Below the pieces are notes generated by a model, which saw only the letters and a list, made by a program, of their open reading frames with translations, made no database searches and was not told the DNA's origin. From the NCBI GenBank assembly GCA_963820955.1, contig CAWGCA010000004.1:1-64000 (forward strand): a DNA stretch of 64,000 bases, read 5' to 3'. Source of the stretch: CAWGCA01 sp963820955 (GTDB taxonomy: Bacteria > Pseudomonadota > Gammaproteobacteria > Chromatiales > Chromatiaceae). Shown here piece by piece: positions 34,895-43,979 of this stretch. Both the position numbers and the translations under genes were made by a program. Within the stretch, counting starts at the first letter, position 1. Each line of letters starts with the position of its first letter.

Positions 34895-36706
34895 ATGACA
34901 TCATCGCAGCTTGCACAGAAATCTTACCGATTGGTCTGCTTTCAGCTGGTACGGACCGGTCTTGCGGCCATATTACTGACGATTGGTTTTTTCGCGCTGG
35001 CCGCGGAGCCGGATGTCGCATTTGAATCCCCGGATTGGCTGCAGTTGTTTCTGGGCCTGTTCGGTGGGCTGGCCCTTTTCCTCGGCGGTCTGCAGATGCT
35101 GTCGGAGGGGATGACGAAGGCAGCCGGCCAGACCATGAAGACGGTGCTGGCAAAACTCACTACCAATCGTTTCAAGGGTGCATTGACCGGGGCATTTATA
35201 ACCGGTGTGCTCAATTCCTCAACGGTAACCACCTTACTGGTGGTTGGCTTTATCAGTGGCGGCATGATGACCCTGGCGCAGTCGGTCGGGGTGATAATGG
35301 GCGCCAACATCGGCAGTACCGTGACTGCCCAGCTGCTGGCCTTCAACCTGTCCGCCTATTCCCTCGGCCCGGTCGCCGTCGGTTTTTTCATGCTGTTCAC
35401 CGCCAAACAGGAAAAGGTGAAATATTACGGCATGATGATTATGGGCATCGGCCTGGTGTTCTATGGCATGGGGCTGATGAGCGATGCGATGACACCCCTG
35501 CGCAGCTTCGAGCCCTTTCTGGAAATCCTGAAAAGCCTGGAGAATCCCTTGGCCGGTATTGTCGCCGGCGCGGTATTTACTGCGATAGTGCAATCTTCCG
35601 CCGCCACGGTTGGTATCGCCATCGCCATGGCGAGCGAAGGTCTTCTGGCACTGCCGGCGGGTATTGCGCTGGCGCTTGGGGCCAACATCGGTACGGCCGT
35701 GACCACTGCATTCATGGGTATCCTCAGCAGCAAGTCGACAGACGCGGTGCGTGCATCAGTAGTGCACGTGGTGTTCAATGTGATTGGCACCCTGATCTGG
35801 CTGCCACTCATTGGGCGGCTGGTGGATCTGTCGGTCTGGGTTTCCCCGGCCAGCCCTGAACTCGAAGGAATGGCCAGGGCCGCGTCGGAGGTGCCGCGCC
35901 AGATCGCCAATGCCAATACTCTTTTCAACGTCATCAACACCCTGTTGTTTATCGGTTTCACCGGCTGGTTTGCAAAACTGGCGGAGCGGTTGGTGCCGGA
36001 GCGCGCGCCTCGAGCCGGTGTCATCGTGGAACCGGAGTTTCTGGATGATGCGGCACTAAAAGCACCGTCCGTAGCGCTTCAGCAGGTACGGCTGGAGCTG
36101 GGGCGGGTTGGCGCAATCACGCTTGTGATGCTCAATGATATTGGGCCGGCCTTGAAAAATGGAGACATAGGTCGTCTTGAGGATATCCTCCGTCACGAAG
36201 ACGAGGTCGACATACTGGAGGCGGAGATACTCAAATACCTCGGAAAGATTCGAAAGGGGCTTTTGACGGAGCAGGAAAGCCTTGAATTTCAGGGCTTGAT
36301 GATGGCTACGGATAATCTGGAGAACCTGGCCGACGTTATCGAGACAGATCTCGTATCTTTGGCCCGCAAGGCGGTCGAGTTGAAGTCCTCCCCCGGGGAT
36401 AAGACTCGGAAAATGTTGGCTGAATTTTACACCTCCGTGGTCAATGCTGTGGAACTTGCGGTCCGAGCAATCCGAGACAATGATCAACAGGCGGCTGAAT
36501 CGGTGTTAATGATGAAAAACAGTGTTCGCGAGCAGTCGGAGCAGCTGCTCGGGAGAAAAGCGGAGCGGCTCACGGCGGACGACCCGGATTACCTTGAGTT
36601 GGTGCGGCTGGAGATGTCGTTCGTCGATCAAATGCGGCGCATCTATACGCTGGCAAAACGTATTGCCAAGGTGGCTTTGCCACCGGTAATTGCGCAACGG
36701 GATTGA
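34895..36706 (+). CDS. Na+/phosphate symporter family protein with PhoU-like tail
   Basis: 603 residues from the ATG at 34895 with GAGGG upstream; the frame upstream to 34805 looks non-coding. Two Na/Pi cotransporter repeats are visible, each with an SS pair: GALTGAFITGVLNSSTVTTLLVVG and AGAVFTAIVQSSAATVGIAIAMA, plus GANIGSTVTAQL and GANIGTAVTTAFMG. About nine membrane helices fill residues 15-385. The C-terminal part (about 400-590) is helical and PhoU-like (LEDILRHEDEVDILEAEILKYL). Bacterial relatives (NptA/YjbB) move phosphate with sodium, often out of the cell, matching the nearby polyphosphate kinase. A start upstream signal-like helix precedes the first repeat. Confidence 0.88.
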   Translation: MTSSQLAQKSYRLVCFQLVRTGLAAILLTIGFFALAAEPDVAFESPDWLQLFLGLFGGLALFLGGLQMLSEGMTKAAGQTMKTVLAKLTTNRFKGALTGAFITGVLNSSTVTTLLVVGFISGGMMTLAQSVGVIMGANIGSTVTAQLLAFNLSAYSLGPVAVGFFMLFTAKQEKVKYYGMMIMGIGLVFYGMGLMSDAMTPLRSFEPFLEILKSLENPLAGIVAGAVFTAIVQSSAATVGIAIAMASEGLLALPAGIALALGANIGTAVTTAFMGILSSKSTDAVRASVVHVVFNVIGTLIWLPLIGRLVDLSVWVSPASPELEGMARAASEVPRQIANANTLFNVINTLLFIGFTGWFAKLAERLVPERAPRAGVIVEPEFLDDAALKAPSVALQQVRLELGRVGAITLVMLNDIGPALKNGDIGRLEDILRHEDEVDILEAEILKYLGKIRKGLLTEQESLEFQGLMMATDNLENLADVIETDLVSLARKAVELKSSPGDKTRKMLAEFYTSVVNAVELAVRAIRDNDQQAAESVLMMKNSVREQSEQLLGRKAERLTADDPDYLELVRLEMSFVDQMRRIYTLAKRIAKVALPPVIAQRD

Positions 36707-37065
36707 AACTGATTTTGAGGTCGCCGGATCAGGAAGGGGATAGTCCGCGAAATTATTTTTTCACCGCCAGCTATATCGTGTTGGATTTTCCTTCGGGATG
36801 TATTCGTGTGCTCGTCTTGGAAAAAAAGCGCTTTTGTTTACCCCCCTCCTGTCACAGAATTGTTCATGGGGTCCTTGCACCGCATCTAGAGTGTCGGCTT
36901 AAGTGGCTCAGCCAGATGCTTTTGCCAGATAGACGAATCACTGGATCCAGCCTGTTTCTCTATCATTGAAAACACCGGGCACTATTGCCTTGTAACACAG
37001 CAGACTTTTTATTTGCGAGCGAAGTGAGCATGACTCATGAGGCGTATTTCATCGCTTTGTCTTAT
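36707..37065. other. Intergenic, no gene seen
   Basis: About 360 bases with scattered short frames only and no ribosome site or family match. It ends at repeat copy 4. Nothing else recognisable. Confidence 0.5.
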
Positions 37066-37219
37066 GGGTACTTCGAAAAATCCCTTCCATGGGATTTTTC
37101 GATACGGCGATCGAAACGCGCGATTTTCGATCGCGCTCATTTTCATGCGCTTACGCGCACGAAAATAGTGGCGCATCCCTGCACCACATGGGCACCTCAA
37201 ATTTTTCGATGTGTCCTTA
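37066..37219 (+). repeat. Copy 4 of the ~154-bp palindromic dispersed repeat
   Basis: Starts ATGGGTACTTCGAAAAATCC and ends AAATTTTTCGATGTGTCCTT. Internal hairpins GCGATCG...CGATCGC and TGCGCTTACGCGCA are kept; the GGTGC stem has one mismatch (GGCGCATCCCTGCACC). Short frames in it are products of the repeat, not genes. Confidence 0.88.
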
Positions 37220-37421
37220 TATCTTTACAGAAAGGGCTAAGTCAGAGAACCCGATTCTCAATAATATAAATATACTTCTTTTATATTAAGTAGTTACATG
37301 AAATGGTCTGGATTTTGCTATAGCTATAATAGTTGTAGCCTATCAGATCGCCGGAGGGCTCAACCAAAGAGAGTAATATGCAACTCAGCCCCATCTGGGT
37401 GGAACTCTGACCGAGTAAAAT

Positions 37422-37817
37422 ATGAAGAGATCAATGATCATTCTGGCAATGCTCATGTTGCCTCTCCCTGCGGCAGTGGGCTCGGAGGAGGGTATTGCAA
37501 AGGGTATTTGGTTACTGGACCGCTGTAGTGAAAACAGGGAGTCTAGTCAGTCCATGCTGAACTGGACGGAATGCGTCTATTATCTGAACGGGTTGATCGA
37601 TGGGTATCATCTCATGCGCAACATGCACACCGAGTGGGGTACCCCGGTATACGATAAAGATGGGGGCATGTGCATCCAATTTCCCAAAAGCATGACTATA
37701 GGGCAGATGGCAGGGACTGTTGTCCATTACTTGGAAAAATACCCGGAGCAACTGCAGGAACCCGCCACCATGGCTGCATATAATGCCTTCTCGGATACCT
37801 TCTCCTGCAGAGAGTAA
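37422..37817 (+). CDS. Rap1a/Tai-like small exported protein
   Basis: 131 residues with a signal peptide (MIILAMLMLPLPAAVGS). The pattern LLDRCSE...NWTECVYYLNGLIDGYHL...CIQFPKSMTIGQMAGTVVHYLEKYPEQL...AFSDTFSCRE, with four cysteines and the GQ...YL..yPe run, is that of the Rap1a/Tai family. In Serratia such proteins protect against type VI amidase effectors, but most family members have no known partner. No amidase effector is next to it here. Ribosome site is weak. A TATAAT-like word occurs about 100 bases upstream. Family likely, immunity role unproven. Confidence 0.65.
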   Translation: MKRSMIILAMLMLPLPAAVGSEEGIAKGIWLLDRCSENRESSQSMLNWTECVYYLNGLIDGYHLMRNMHTEWGTPVYDKDGGMCIQFPKSMTIGQMAGTVVHYLEKYPEQLQEPATMAAYNAFSDTFSCRE

Positions 37818-37975
37818 ACCAGCGTCATCGCACCGATGTCCGTTTTTCCACGTGAGTGTACGCAGAAAGGAAGGGTTAGCAGGCTTCCTGTTTTCTAAAT
37901 GTGCGGAGCCTGTGATTTATATAGTCAGAGGCCCCATGAAAGTTGAAAACACGTTATATCGGTAATGCCCTGGGA

Positions 37976-38422
37976 TCAGTCTATCGATTCACGGGATAGG
38001 CAGACGGAGAGCTTGCGCAGTAGCAGCCGGGAGACATTTTTCCATAGCTGGATTTGGGTTTCTTGATCCAGATGGGATATGCCTTCGTGGGTGACCTCTA
38101 TCAGTTCTACCTTATCTTCCGCGATCATTGTGACGGCGCGCTTGGAACCAGGGTCTGCCAGCCCCTGGATACCCGTCACCGAGCCCTGGTTATAGATCAT
38201 TTTGCGAAATGGCGTACGAAGGCTTGCGCGCTTTACCGTGAGATTACCGGACTGGATCAGCCAACAACGATCGGCAGAGTCTCCCTTGTTGTAAACACGT
38301 TCGCCGCCTTTGAACGTGATGGTTTTCGGTTGCAGGTGCGAAACTACCTGCTCTAGTTGCTCCGGGCTGAAATCAGAAAACAGCTTGGACTTTTGCAGAA
38401 TACCAATACACTCATCGGACAT
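37976..38422 (-). CDS. Cyclic-nucleotide-binding-domain protein
   Basis: 148 residues, a single cNMP-binding beta-roll: LFSDFSPEQLEQVVSHLQPKT, FKGGERVYNKGDSADRCWLIQSGNLTV, then YNQGSVTGIQGLADPGSKRAVTMIAEDKVELIEVTHEGI and a short helix. There is no DNA-binding helix-turn-helix, so it is not a CRP-type regulator. The phosphate-binding cassette is weakly conserved (GIQGLADPGSKRAV in place of GExALL...RaA), so nucleotide binding is uncertain. An AGGAGGT ribosome site supports the start. Isolated gene; role unknown. Confidence 0.85.
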   Translation of the reverse strand: MSDECIGILQKSKLFSDFSPEQLEQVVSHLQPKTITFKGGERVYNKGDSADRCWLIQSGNLTVKRASLRTPFRKMIYNQGSVTGIQGLADPGSKRAVTMIAEDKVELIEVTHEGISHLDQETQIQLWKNVSRLLLRKLSVCLSRESID

Positions 38423-38508
38423 ACTCGGACCTCCTGAGAAAGCGGATTATTATCTGGAAGTTGGTAAACTTCCTGCAATAATAGTACGCAATCCACGACT
38501 AAATGTCT

Positions 38509-38663
38509 TAAGGGTGCTTCGAACAATGCCATCCATGGGATTTTTCGATTTGGCGATCGAAACGCGCGATTTCCGATCGTCTTAATTTTCATGCGCTTAC
38601 GCGCACAAAAATAGTGACGCATCCCTGCACCACACGGACATCTCAAAATTTTCGAGGTGCCTT
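38509..38663 (+). repeat. Copy 5 of the ~154-bp palindromic dispersed repeat
   Basis: Starts TTAAGGGTGCTTCGAACAAT and ends AATTTTCGAGGTGCCTT. More diverged than copies 2-4 but with the same hairpins. It lies just upstream of the cNMP gene's promoter side and 350 bases before the OmpA-like gene. Confidence 0.85.
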
Positions 38664-39017
38664 CAAAAGAGATTAATCACAGAGGACAGGGAAAAAGAAG
38701 GGTTGAAAAGTCGATCTCACTGGTGTCCTGATTTCTCTGTCTGTGCTCTGTTGTAGAATGGACTCTCCTTACGCATGCGGCATCGTGTGTGCCAGATCGG
38801 GAATGTTTGCCATCAATCAGCGAGAGGGGAGGCCAGTGCTGATTCATGGTGATCGATCAGTACTTGGGCACCTTAGGCAAAAATATGATCGCCCTGAATT
38901 CTTCGAGATATACCGTTCGATCTGTGTCGCTGTAACGTTGGGCTTTAACGCCAGCGAATGATTAGTGCTAGTATTCGTTGCGCCAAGCTAAGCAAAACTA
39001 TTGAGGAGAAAAAAACT

Positions 39018-40007
39018 ATGTCAATGAAACTGCAAAAGTCACCCATGATTGTCGCGGCAATCGCCTTATCTGTCGCGCTGGTGACGGCTGCCAACGTTCA
39101 GGCGCAGTCACGTGGTCAGGCGCCGGGATATGCTGAGAACCCGGAGGGCGGTATCGTGCGCAGTGGTTCAGGTGAATGTGTGCGCACGGGTTCCTGGAAG
39201 TCAGATGATGCGAACATCGTCGGCTGCGACGGTGTGATGCTGGATGTTGTTATCCAGGTGACCGAGGGTGAGCCGTCAGGCCTGGTATCAGTGATTGCCA
39301 TCCCTGCGGCGACACTCTTTGCCTTTGACAAGGCGGACGTCACCGACGAAGGCAAAGAAGCCCTCGAAGATTGGCGTAAGACTCTACGACCTGAACTGTC
39401 AGAGGCCTTCGGCGCCGTCATCATCGGCCACACCGACAGTACTGGTGACGCCGAATACAATATGGGGCTGTCAAAACGGCGTGCAGAGGCAGTGCGCGAT
39501 TACCTGGTAGCCACCGGCACCGAGGCCGATAAACTGCGGGTCATCGGCAGGGGGAAGAATGAGCCCATTGCATCCAATGATACGAAGGAAGGCCAGGCAC
39601 TCAACCGGCGGGTAGAAATTATCGTGATCGGTGAAGCCCGGGCTCTGGACTCTATGCTTTTTCCAAGCGTGGCCCTATTCCCCCGCAGAAGCGCAGAGCT
39701 TACGCCTCAGGGCAAAGAGCTTATTGAGCAAAACCGTGAGACCGCGTTGGCGCTGCTGTCCAGGGCGTCGTACGTTGAGATCGTTGGCCATACCGACGAT
39801 GTAGGCGATGACGATTACAACCAGGAGCTTTCGGAGCAGCGTGCCGAGTCAATGCGCAACTATCTGGTTGAAACCGGGTTAGACCCGAGCATAATCGTTA
39901 CCCGTGGCGCTGGTGAAAAGATGCCGATTACCACTAATAAGACCCCGGAGGGTCGTGCGGAGAACCGACGGGTAGAGGTCTTGGTGCTGGGTCGCGTGAA
40001 GCAGTAA
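39018..40007 (+). CDS. Exported protein with two OmpA-like peptidoglycan-binding domains
   Basis: 329 residues from ATG 39018 with GAGGAGA upstream; signal peptide ends AANVQAQS. The first OmpA domain (about 90-205) shows TLFAFDKADVTDEGKEAL, VIIGHTDSTGDAEYNMGLSKRRAEAVRDYL and NRRVEIIV; the second (about 210-329) shows VALFPRRSAELTPQGKELI, VEIVGHTDDVGDDDYNQELSEQRAESMRNYL and NRRVEVLVLG. Both keep the D and R residues that grip diaminopimelate. The short stretch before them has two cysteines (GECVRTG, NIVGCDG). No beta-barrel is present, so it is periplasmic or envelope-attached, probably tying peptidoglycan. Tandem OmpA domains are unusual. Confidence 0.88.
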   Translation: MSMKLQKSPMIVAAIALSVALVTAANVQAQSRGQAPGYAENPEGGIVRSGSGECVRTGSWKSDDANIVGCDGVMLDVVIQVTEGEPSGLVSVIAIPAATLFAFDKADVTDEGKEALEDWRKTLRPELSEAFGAVIIGHTDSTGDAEYNMGLSKRRAEAVRDYLVATGTEADKLRVIGRGKNEPIASNDTKEGQALNRRVEIIVIGEARALDSMLFPSVALFPRRSAELTPQGKELIEQNRETALALLSRASYVEIVGHTDDVGDDDYNQELSEQRAESMRNYLVETGLDPSIIVTRGAGEKMPITTNKTPEGRAENRRVEVLVLGRVKQ

Positions 40008-40353
40008 ATCAGATCGTCCCAAAGTGATATCCGGCCGGGGCTGGAGCAGGTTGCGCTCTGGCCCCGGTTCATTTTCATGACCTTTGAAATCACATCTCCG
40101 GTCTGTCCAAGTTGCGCCCGGCGATACTGATTATCGGAGAGCGGGTCACGCTGGATATTTCAGATATTCTGTGGCCAGTTTAGTCCGTTCACCCCGCTCA
40201 TGAATAATAACACTATAAAAACAGAATTAACTTAGGCGGTCCGAGCGACCCGATGCAATTTCGACTCAACCCAGCAAGCCGTTGATTGGATACGTTGACT
40301 TGGAGATCAGCCGCAGCGGCAATGTCGGCGGGCAATCGGTAGAATTCCACAGC
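40008..40353. other. Intergenic, no gene seen
   Basis: About 345 bases between the OmpA-like gene and the terminator of the sulfur-globule gene. A GGCCGGGGC...GCCCCGGTT stem at about 40032-40070 may terminate the OmpA-like transcript. No coding frame recognised. Confidence 0.5.
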
Positions 40354-40390
40354 AAAAAACCCACCCAGGGTAGAAGTCCCCAGGTGGGTT
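40354..40390 (-). terminator. Rho-independent terminator of the sulfur-globule gene
   Basis: On the minus strand AACCCACCTGGGG and CCCTGGGTGGGTT form a stem around ACTTCTA, followed by a T run (TTTTTT). Good terminator for the gene ending at 40429. Confidence 0.88.
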
Positions 40391-40428
40391 GGTTCAGGCT
40401 TTAGACCTGGCTGTGGGCCAAGCCCTTG

Positions 40429-40716
40429 TTACTTAGCGACGGGGGCCTGGGCGACCGGAGCCACGGGGGCAACCGGGGCGTAAGGGTATGCGTAAGGACC
40501 GTAGCCATAAGGGCCGCTATAGTAGCGGTTGTAGCCGTAGCCGCGCCCGGAGGTGTGGGTGTTGGCGTTCATGCTCATGTTGAAACTGCCGTCTGCAACG
40601 CCGTCGCCGAAGAGCTCATCGGCGAAGTTGTTGACAGGGCCTCCCCACCAGGCGGAAGCAGAGGCGGAAGCGACAATGAGGGCGGAAGCGGTGGCGATCT
40701 TGAGTAAATTGTTCAT
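40429..40716 (-). CDS. Sulfur globule protein (Gly/Tyr-rich envelope protein)
   Basis: 95 residues from ATG 40716 with GGAG upstream. A signal peptide (NLLKIATASALIVASASASA) leads to a short repetitive mature chain: WWGGPVNNFADELFGDG, then NMSMNANTHTSGRGYGYN and a Tyr/Gly/Pro tail (GPYGYGPYAYPYAPVAP). This is the pattern of the sulfur globule proteins (SgpA/B type, Allochromatium vinosum), which coat stored elemental sulfur in the periplasm. The Pro-Val-Ala repeats at the end are an addition relative to the Allochromatium proteins as I recall them. Short gene with its own strong terminator and an AT-rich upstream region, consistent with high expression. Confidence 0.8.
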   Translation of the reverse strand: MNNLLKIATASALIVASASASAWWGGPVNNFADELFGDGVADGSFNMSMNANTHTSGRGYGYNRYYSGPYGYGPYAYPYAPVAPVAPVAQAPVAK

Positions 40717-41168
40717 AGTAGTGTCTCCAGAAAGTTTAAGTGTGAAAGTGTTAAGCATGCCGTGCTGCTCATGTTGGAAAACAGTATATTAGCAAATACT
40801 AAATTAGTAAAGTATTTTTTATATTATCGTTTACATAATTAATAGTTATGGATCAGCCCTCATACCGTATCGGGATTTTTTGATTTTCGTGCGGACTCAA
40901 GATTGCGTTCAGTTGTCACACCTGCTTCTCAGAATGCATCGAATACACAGGCATTTGCTACCACATAGCGTTATAGAAACGGCGCAATAAGTTCTGGCCG
41001 CTCAGGTGCTACTATTATCAGTATGCAAGTGCCAACCGTGAGTTTACTCCGCGATCGGATGATGGCGGGGAGAATAGGTAGTGTTTTATTTGAATTCCAC
41101 GTTAGTTGGAAACTGTATAAGGTATCGAAGGGAACCCTGTTTCATATCACTCTGTTTTTGAAAGCCCT
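40717..41168. promoter_or_regulatory. AT-rich upstream region of the sulfur-globule gene
   Basis: No gene for about 450 bases. Between 40780 and 40850 the sequence is AT-rich with a small palindrome TACTAAATTAGTA at 40797-40809, a possible operator or UP element for the minus-strand gene. The rest belongs to the promoter side of the histidine kinase gene; no clear promoter words. Confidence 0.4.
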
Positions 41169-43502
41169 ATGTCAGACCGTCACGAAAAAGAGAAGTCCAA
41201 GCGAGTTCGAACTGCCGGCGTCGAGTCTGCACAGACCGATTGGGTGGATTTAATCGAACGCGTACCGCTGGCGATCTATACCACGACAACCGACAAGGCA
41301 GGCACGGTTCAGTTCGTCAGTCCACAAGTTATGGCTTTGCTGGGGTTTGAAGCCGACGCAGTCGATTCGCCGCAGGAACTCTTACACGGGCAGATCCATC
41401 CCGACGATCGTGCAAGTGTCCTGACAGAACTCAAGCAGGCCAACGATACTGGAACAATATTTTATTCTGAATATCGGATGAAAAATGCCGAAGATGAAGT
41501 CATCTGGGTCAGAGATCGGGCAGAGATCGTTGATGGTAAAAACGGGGAAGACCCACACAGGTTTGGTGTTATATCCGACATAACGGAGAAGAAACACACC
41601 GAATTCGTTCTGATCGAGAATGAAATCCGATATAGGGATTTAGTCGAGAACATGAGCGAAGGTGTGGCCGTTTATTCGGTGGTCGGTGAGGCGGAGGATT
41701 TCATACTCAAGGAATTCAATCGCGCCGCGGAGCTAATAACTGGCTTTACCCGTGATCAGGTGATTGGGAAAAAGGTGGAAGAGGTCTTTCCAGGCGTCAG
41801 AGATCTTGGGCTCATCGATATATTCGTTAAGGTTTGGCGCACCGGACAGATGCAGCACCAAGCGGTAAATGAATACAGGGATGAGCGTATCAGTCTCTGG
41901 GTAGACAATTATGTCTTCAAACTGGTGAGCGGCGAGATCGTGGCCGTATTCGAGGATGTCACCGAAAAGACACGGATAGAAAATGCCCTGAAGGTGAGCG
42001 ATGAGCGTTTGCGCAGTGCCCAGGCCTATGCTCATCTACGATATTGGGAACTAATGAACGATGGGGAAAGTGCGATCTGGTCCGACGAGGTTTTTCGCAT
42101 TTTCGGAACTGATGATTCAATGCCGGTAGGCCCGGAGATACTGCGTAAACTGATCGATCCCAGAGATCGAAACAAGGTTCTGGAGTCGTTGAAAAAAAGC
42201 CTTAGCGAGGGTGTCGAGCATCATATCGACTACCGGATCCAGAGGCCGGACGGTCAGGAAAGATGGGTTGAATGCCGTGGCAAGGCAATCATTGGTGTTG
42301 ATGGCCGCATTGAAAAGTTAAAGGGATTCATACAGGACATTACTGAGCGAAAGCAGGCGGAGTATGATCTATGGGAGGCGAAGAACCTGGCCGAGCAGGC
42401 AAATTCTGCGAAATCCAGGTTCCTTGCTGCGGCCAGTCATGATCTACGGCAGCCGCTGCAAGCCCTTTCTTTATTAATTAGCGCCTTGTCCATCCGACCT
42501 ATCGACCAGACGGGCGAACAGATCGTCGATGACATGAAAAGCGCCCTGCATGTCATGGAGAATCTTCTAAACTCCTTGCTGGATATCAGCAAGTTGGAAG
42601 CGCGATTCTTTGTGCCTGACCGAAAGGATTTCGAAGCTTCGGTCTTTCTTCAGAATCTGCGTAACCAATTTAGGGCGCAGGCGGAGAAAAAAGGGATCAG
42701 GATACGTCTTTTTCCATCTGACGTGATCCTGCATACAGATATCAATCTGCTCGGGCGTATCGTGCAGAATTTTATTGCTAATGCGATCTATCACAGTCAC
42801 GGCGACAGGATTCTTATCGGCTGCCGTCGGGCCGGGAAAAACCGGCGGATAGAAGTATGGGACAGAGGTCCAGGTATCCCCGAAGAGCATCTGGATCAGA
42901 TATTTGAAGAGTTTTTTCAGCTTGGAAATCCCTCCCGTGATCTCCATCGGGGATTGGGACTTGGTCTCGCCATCGCCAAGCGTGTGGCGGATCTGCTACA
43001 GCTCAAGCTGAATGTCCGTTCCCGTCTGGGGAAAGGCTCAGTATTTTCCATTGAAATCCCGGTCGGAACGGAATCAGTTTGTGAGATTGAAAAGAGGTCA
43101 ACTCAACCAGAGGCCGGTGGGTTGCAAAATGGGTTGATCCTTGTGGTCGAAGATGACACGACGGTGCTCAAGGCGACGAAATGCCTTCTTGATCAATGGG
43201 GGTTCAGTTCATCATGCGTTGCAACCGCAGAGGAGGCGCTGCACTTGATCAGCCGTGGTGAGCAGGACTTTATCGTCGCCTTGCTGGACTATCGCTTGCC
43301 TAATGGTTGGAACGGCGTAAAGCTGTTTTCAGCGATTCGGGACCGACTTGGTCGTGAACTGCCTAGCATCCTGCTAACCGGAGATACCTCAGTAGACAAA
43401 TTGCGGGAGGTTCGCGAAATCGGTTTGCCCATTCTTCACAAACCGATAGATACATCAGAGTTGTATCAGATGATCAGGGAAAAGGCGTTGCGTCCTGATT
43501 GA
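41169..43502 (+). CDS. Hybrid sensor histidine kinase (PAS-PAS-PAS-HisKA-HATPase-REC)
   Basis: 777 residues, no membrane helix, so a cytoplasmic sensor. Three PAS/PAC units occupy about 20-400 (GTVQFVSPQVMALLGFEAD, FILKEFNRAAELITGFTRDQVIG, ERWVECRGKAIIGVDGRIE). The H-box SRFLAAASHDLRQPLQAL puts the phospho-histidine near residue 423. The ATP-binding lobe has the N-box QNFIANAIYHSHG, IEVWDRGPGIPEEHLDQIFEEFFQ and GLGLGLAIAKRVADLL. The receiver domain (about 655-770) begins ILVVEDDTTVLKATKCLL with the acceptor Asp near 707 (VALLDYRLP) and a KP lysine (ILHKPID). The H-box DLRQPLQ form is typical of the family with C-terminal receivers. No partner regulator is adjacent. Signal unknown. Confidence 0.92.
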   Translation: MSDRHEKEKSKRVRTAGVESAQTDWVDLIERVPLAIYTTTTDKAGTVQFVSPQVMALLGFEADAVDSPQELLHGQIHPDDRASVLTELKQANDTGTIFYSEYRMKNAEDEVIWVRDRAEIVDGKNGEDPHRFGVISDITEKKHTEFVLIENEIRYRDLVENMSEGVAVYSVVGEAEDFILKEFNRAAELITGFTRDQVIGKKVEEVFPGVRDLGLIDIFVKVWRTGQMQHQAVNEYRDERISLWVDNYVFKLVSGEIVAVFEDVTEKTRIENALKVSDERLRSAQAYAHLRYWELMNDGESAIWSDEVFRIFGTDDSMPVGPEILRKLIDPRDRNKVLESLKKSLSEGVEHHIDYRIQRPDGQERWVECRGKAIIGVDGRIEKLKGFIQDITERKQAEYDLWEAKNLAEQANSAKSRFLAAASHDLRQPLQALSLLISALSIRPIDQTGEQIVDDMKSALHVMENLLNSLLDISKLEARFFVPDRKDFEASVFLQNLRNQFRAQAEKKGIRIRLFPSDVILHTDINLLGRIVQNFIANAIYHSHGDRILIGCRRAGKNRRIEVWDRGPGIPEEHLDQIFEEFFQLGNPSRDLHRGLGLGLAIAKRVADLLQLKLNVRSRLGKGSVFSIEIPVGTESVCEIEKRSTQPEAGGLQNGLILVVEDDTTVLKATKCLLDQWGFSSSCVATAEEALHLISRGEQDFIVALLDYRLPNGWNGVKLFSAIRDRLGRELPSILLTGDTSVDKLREVREIGLPILHKPIDTSELYQMIREKALRPD

Positions 43503-43979
43503 ACATACGGGATAGTTTCTGTGCCGCCCAGACTCAGACTTTGGCCGATGGGGCTGCGCTAAGTAATCTCCGATTTATTCATTATGCCGGACGAAGCGTA
43601 GCGTAGATCCGGAGCAGTGGTGCAGGGAAGCACCGTTTATGGACCTAAGGATGGACTCCATTTTAAAGTTATCACTAGGTTACCGGATCCCGGCCTGCGG
43701 CGGGATGTCGGAGTATGAATAAATCTGAGGGTCCCTAATGATTGCAGTTGGAAAAAGTGCAGGTTTGTACTTGCCTGGTGTTATGCCAATAATTGTATGC
43801 ACGCTAGAAAAATTAACCCTGCAGGTGATTGAGCTTGATCCAGGCCAATGGGATAGCCGATAAGCGTCGCCCGTTTCCCGCTATTATTTCTCAAGAGATT
43901 GAGTTGAAATATTTTTTTCGTTCGGAGCCCTAACACCTTGTGCCATTGCTCGGAGACGCAGAATACAGAGGTCTAGTAG
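43503..43979. other. Intergenic with REP-like repeat
   Basis: No gene recognised. Around 43580-43720 a stretch with CGGACGAAGCGTAGCG...GATCCGGA and CCGGATCC...GCGGGATGTCGG looks like a decayed REP-type unit related to that at 34367. A GGTGCAGGGAAGCACC stem at about 43616-43631 matches the GGTGC hairpin of the 154-bp repeat family. Confidence 0.45.

Noticed and set aside
37089..37289. Short frame with text like that near 38527
   Set aside because: The likeness comes from the shared palindromic repeat, not from a protein family.
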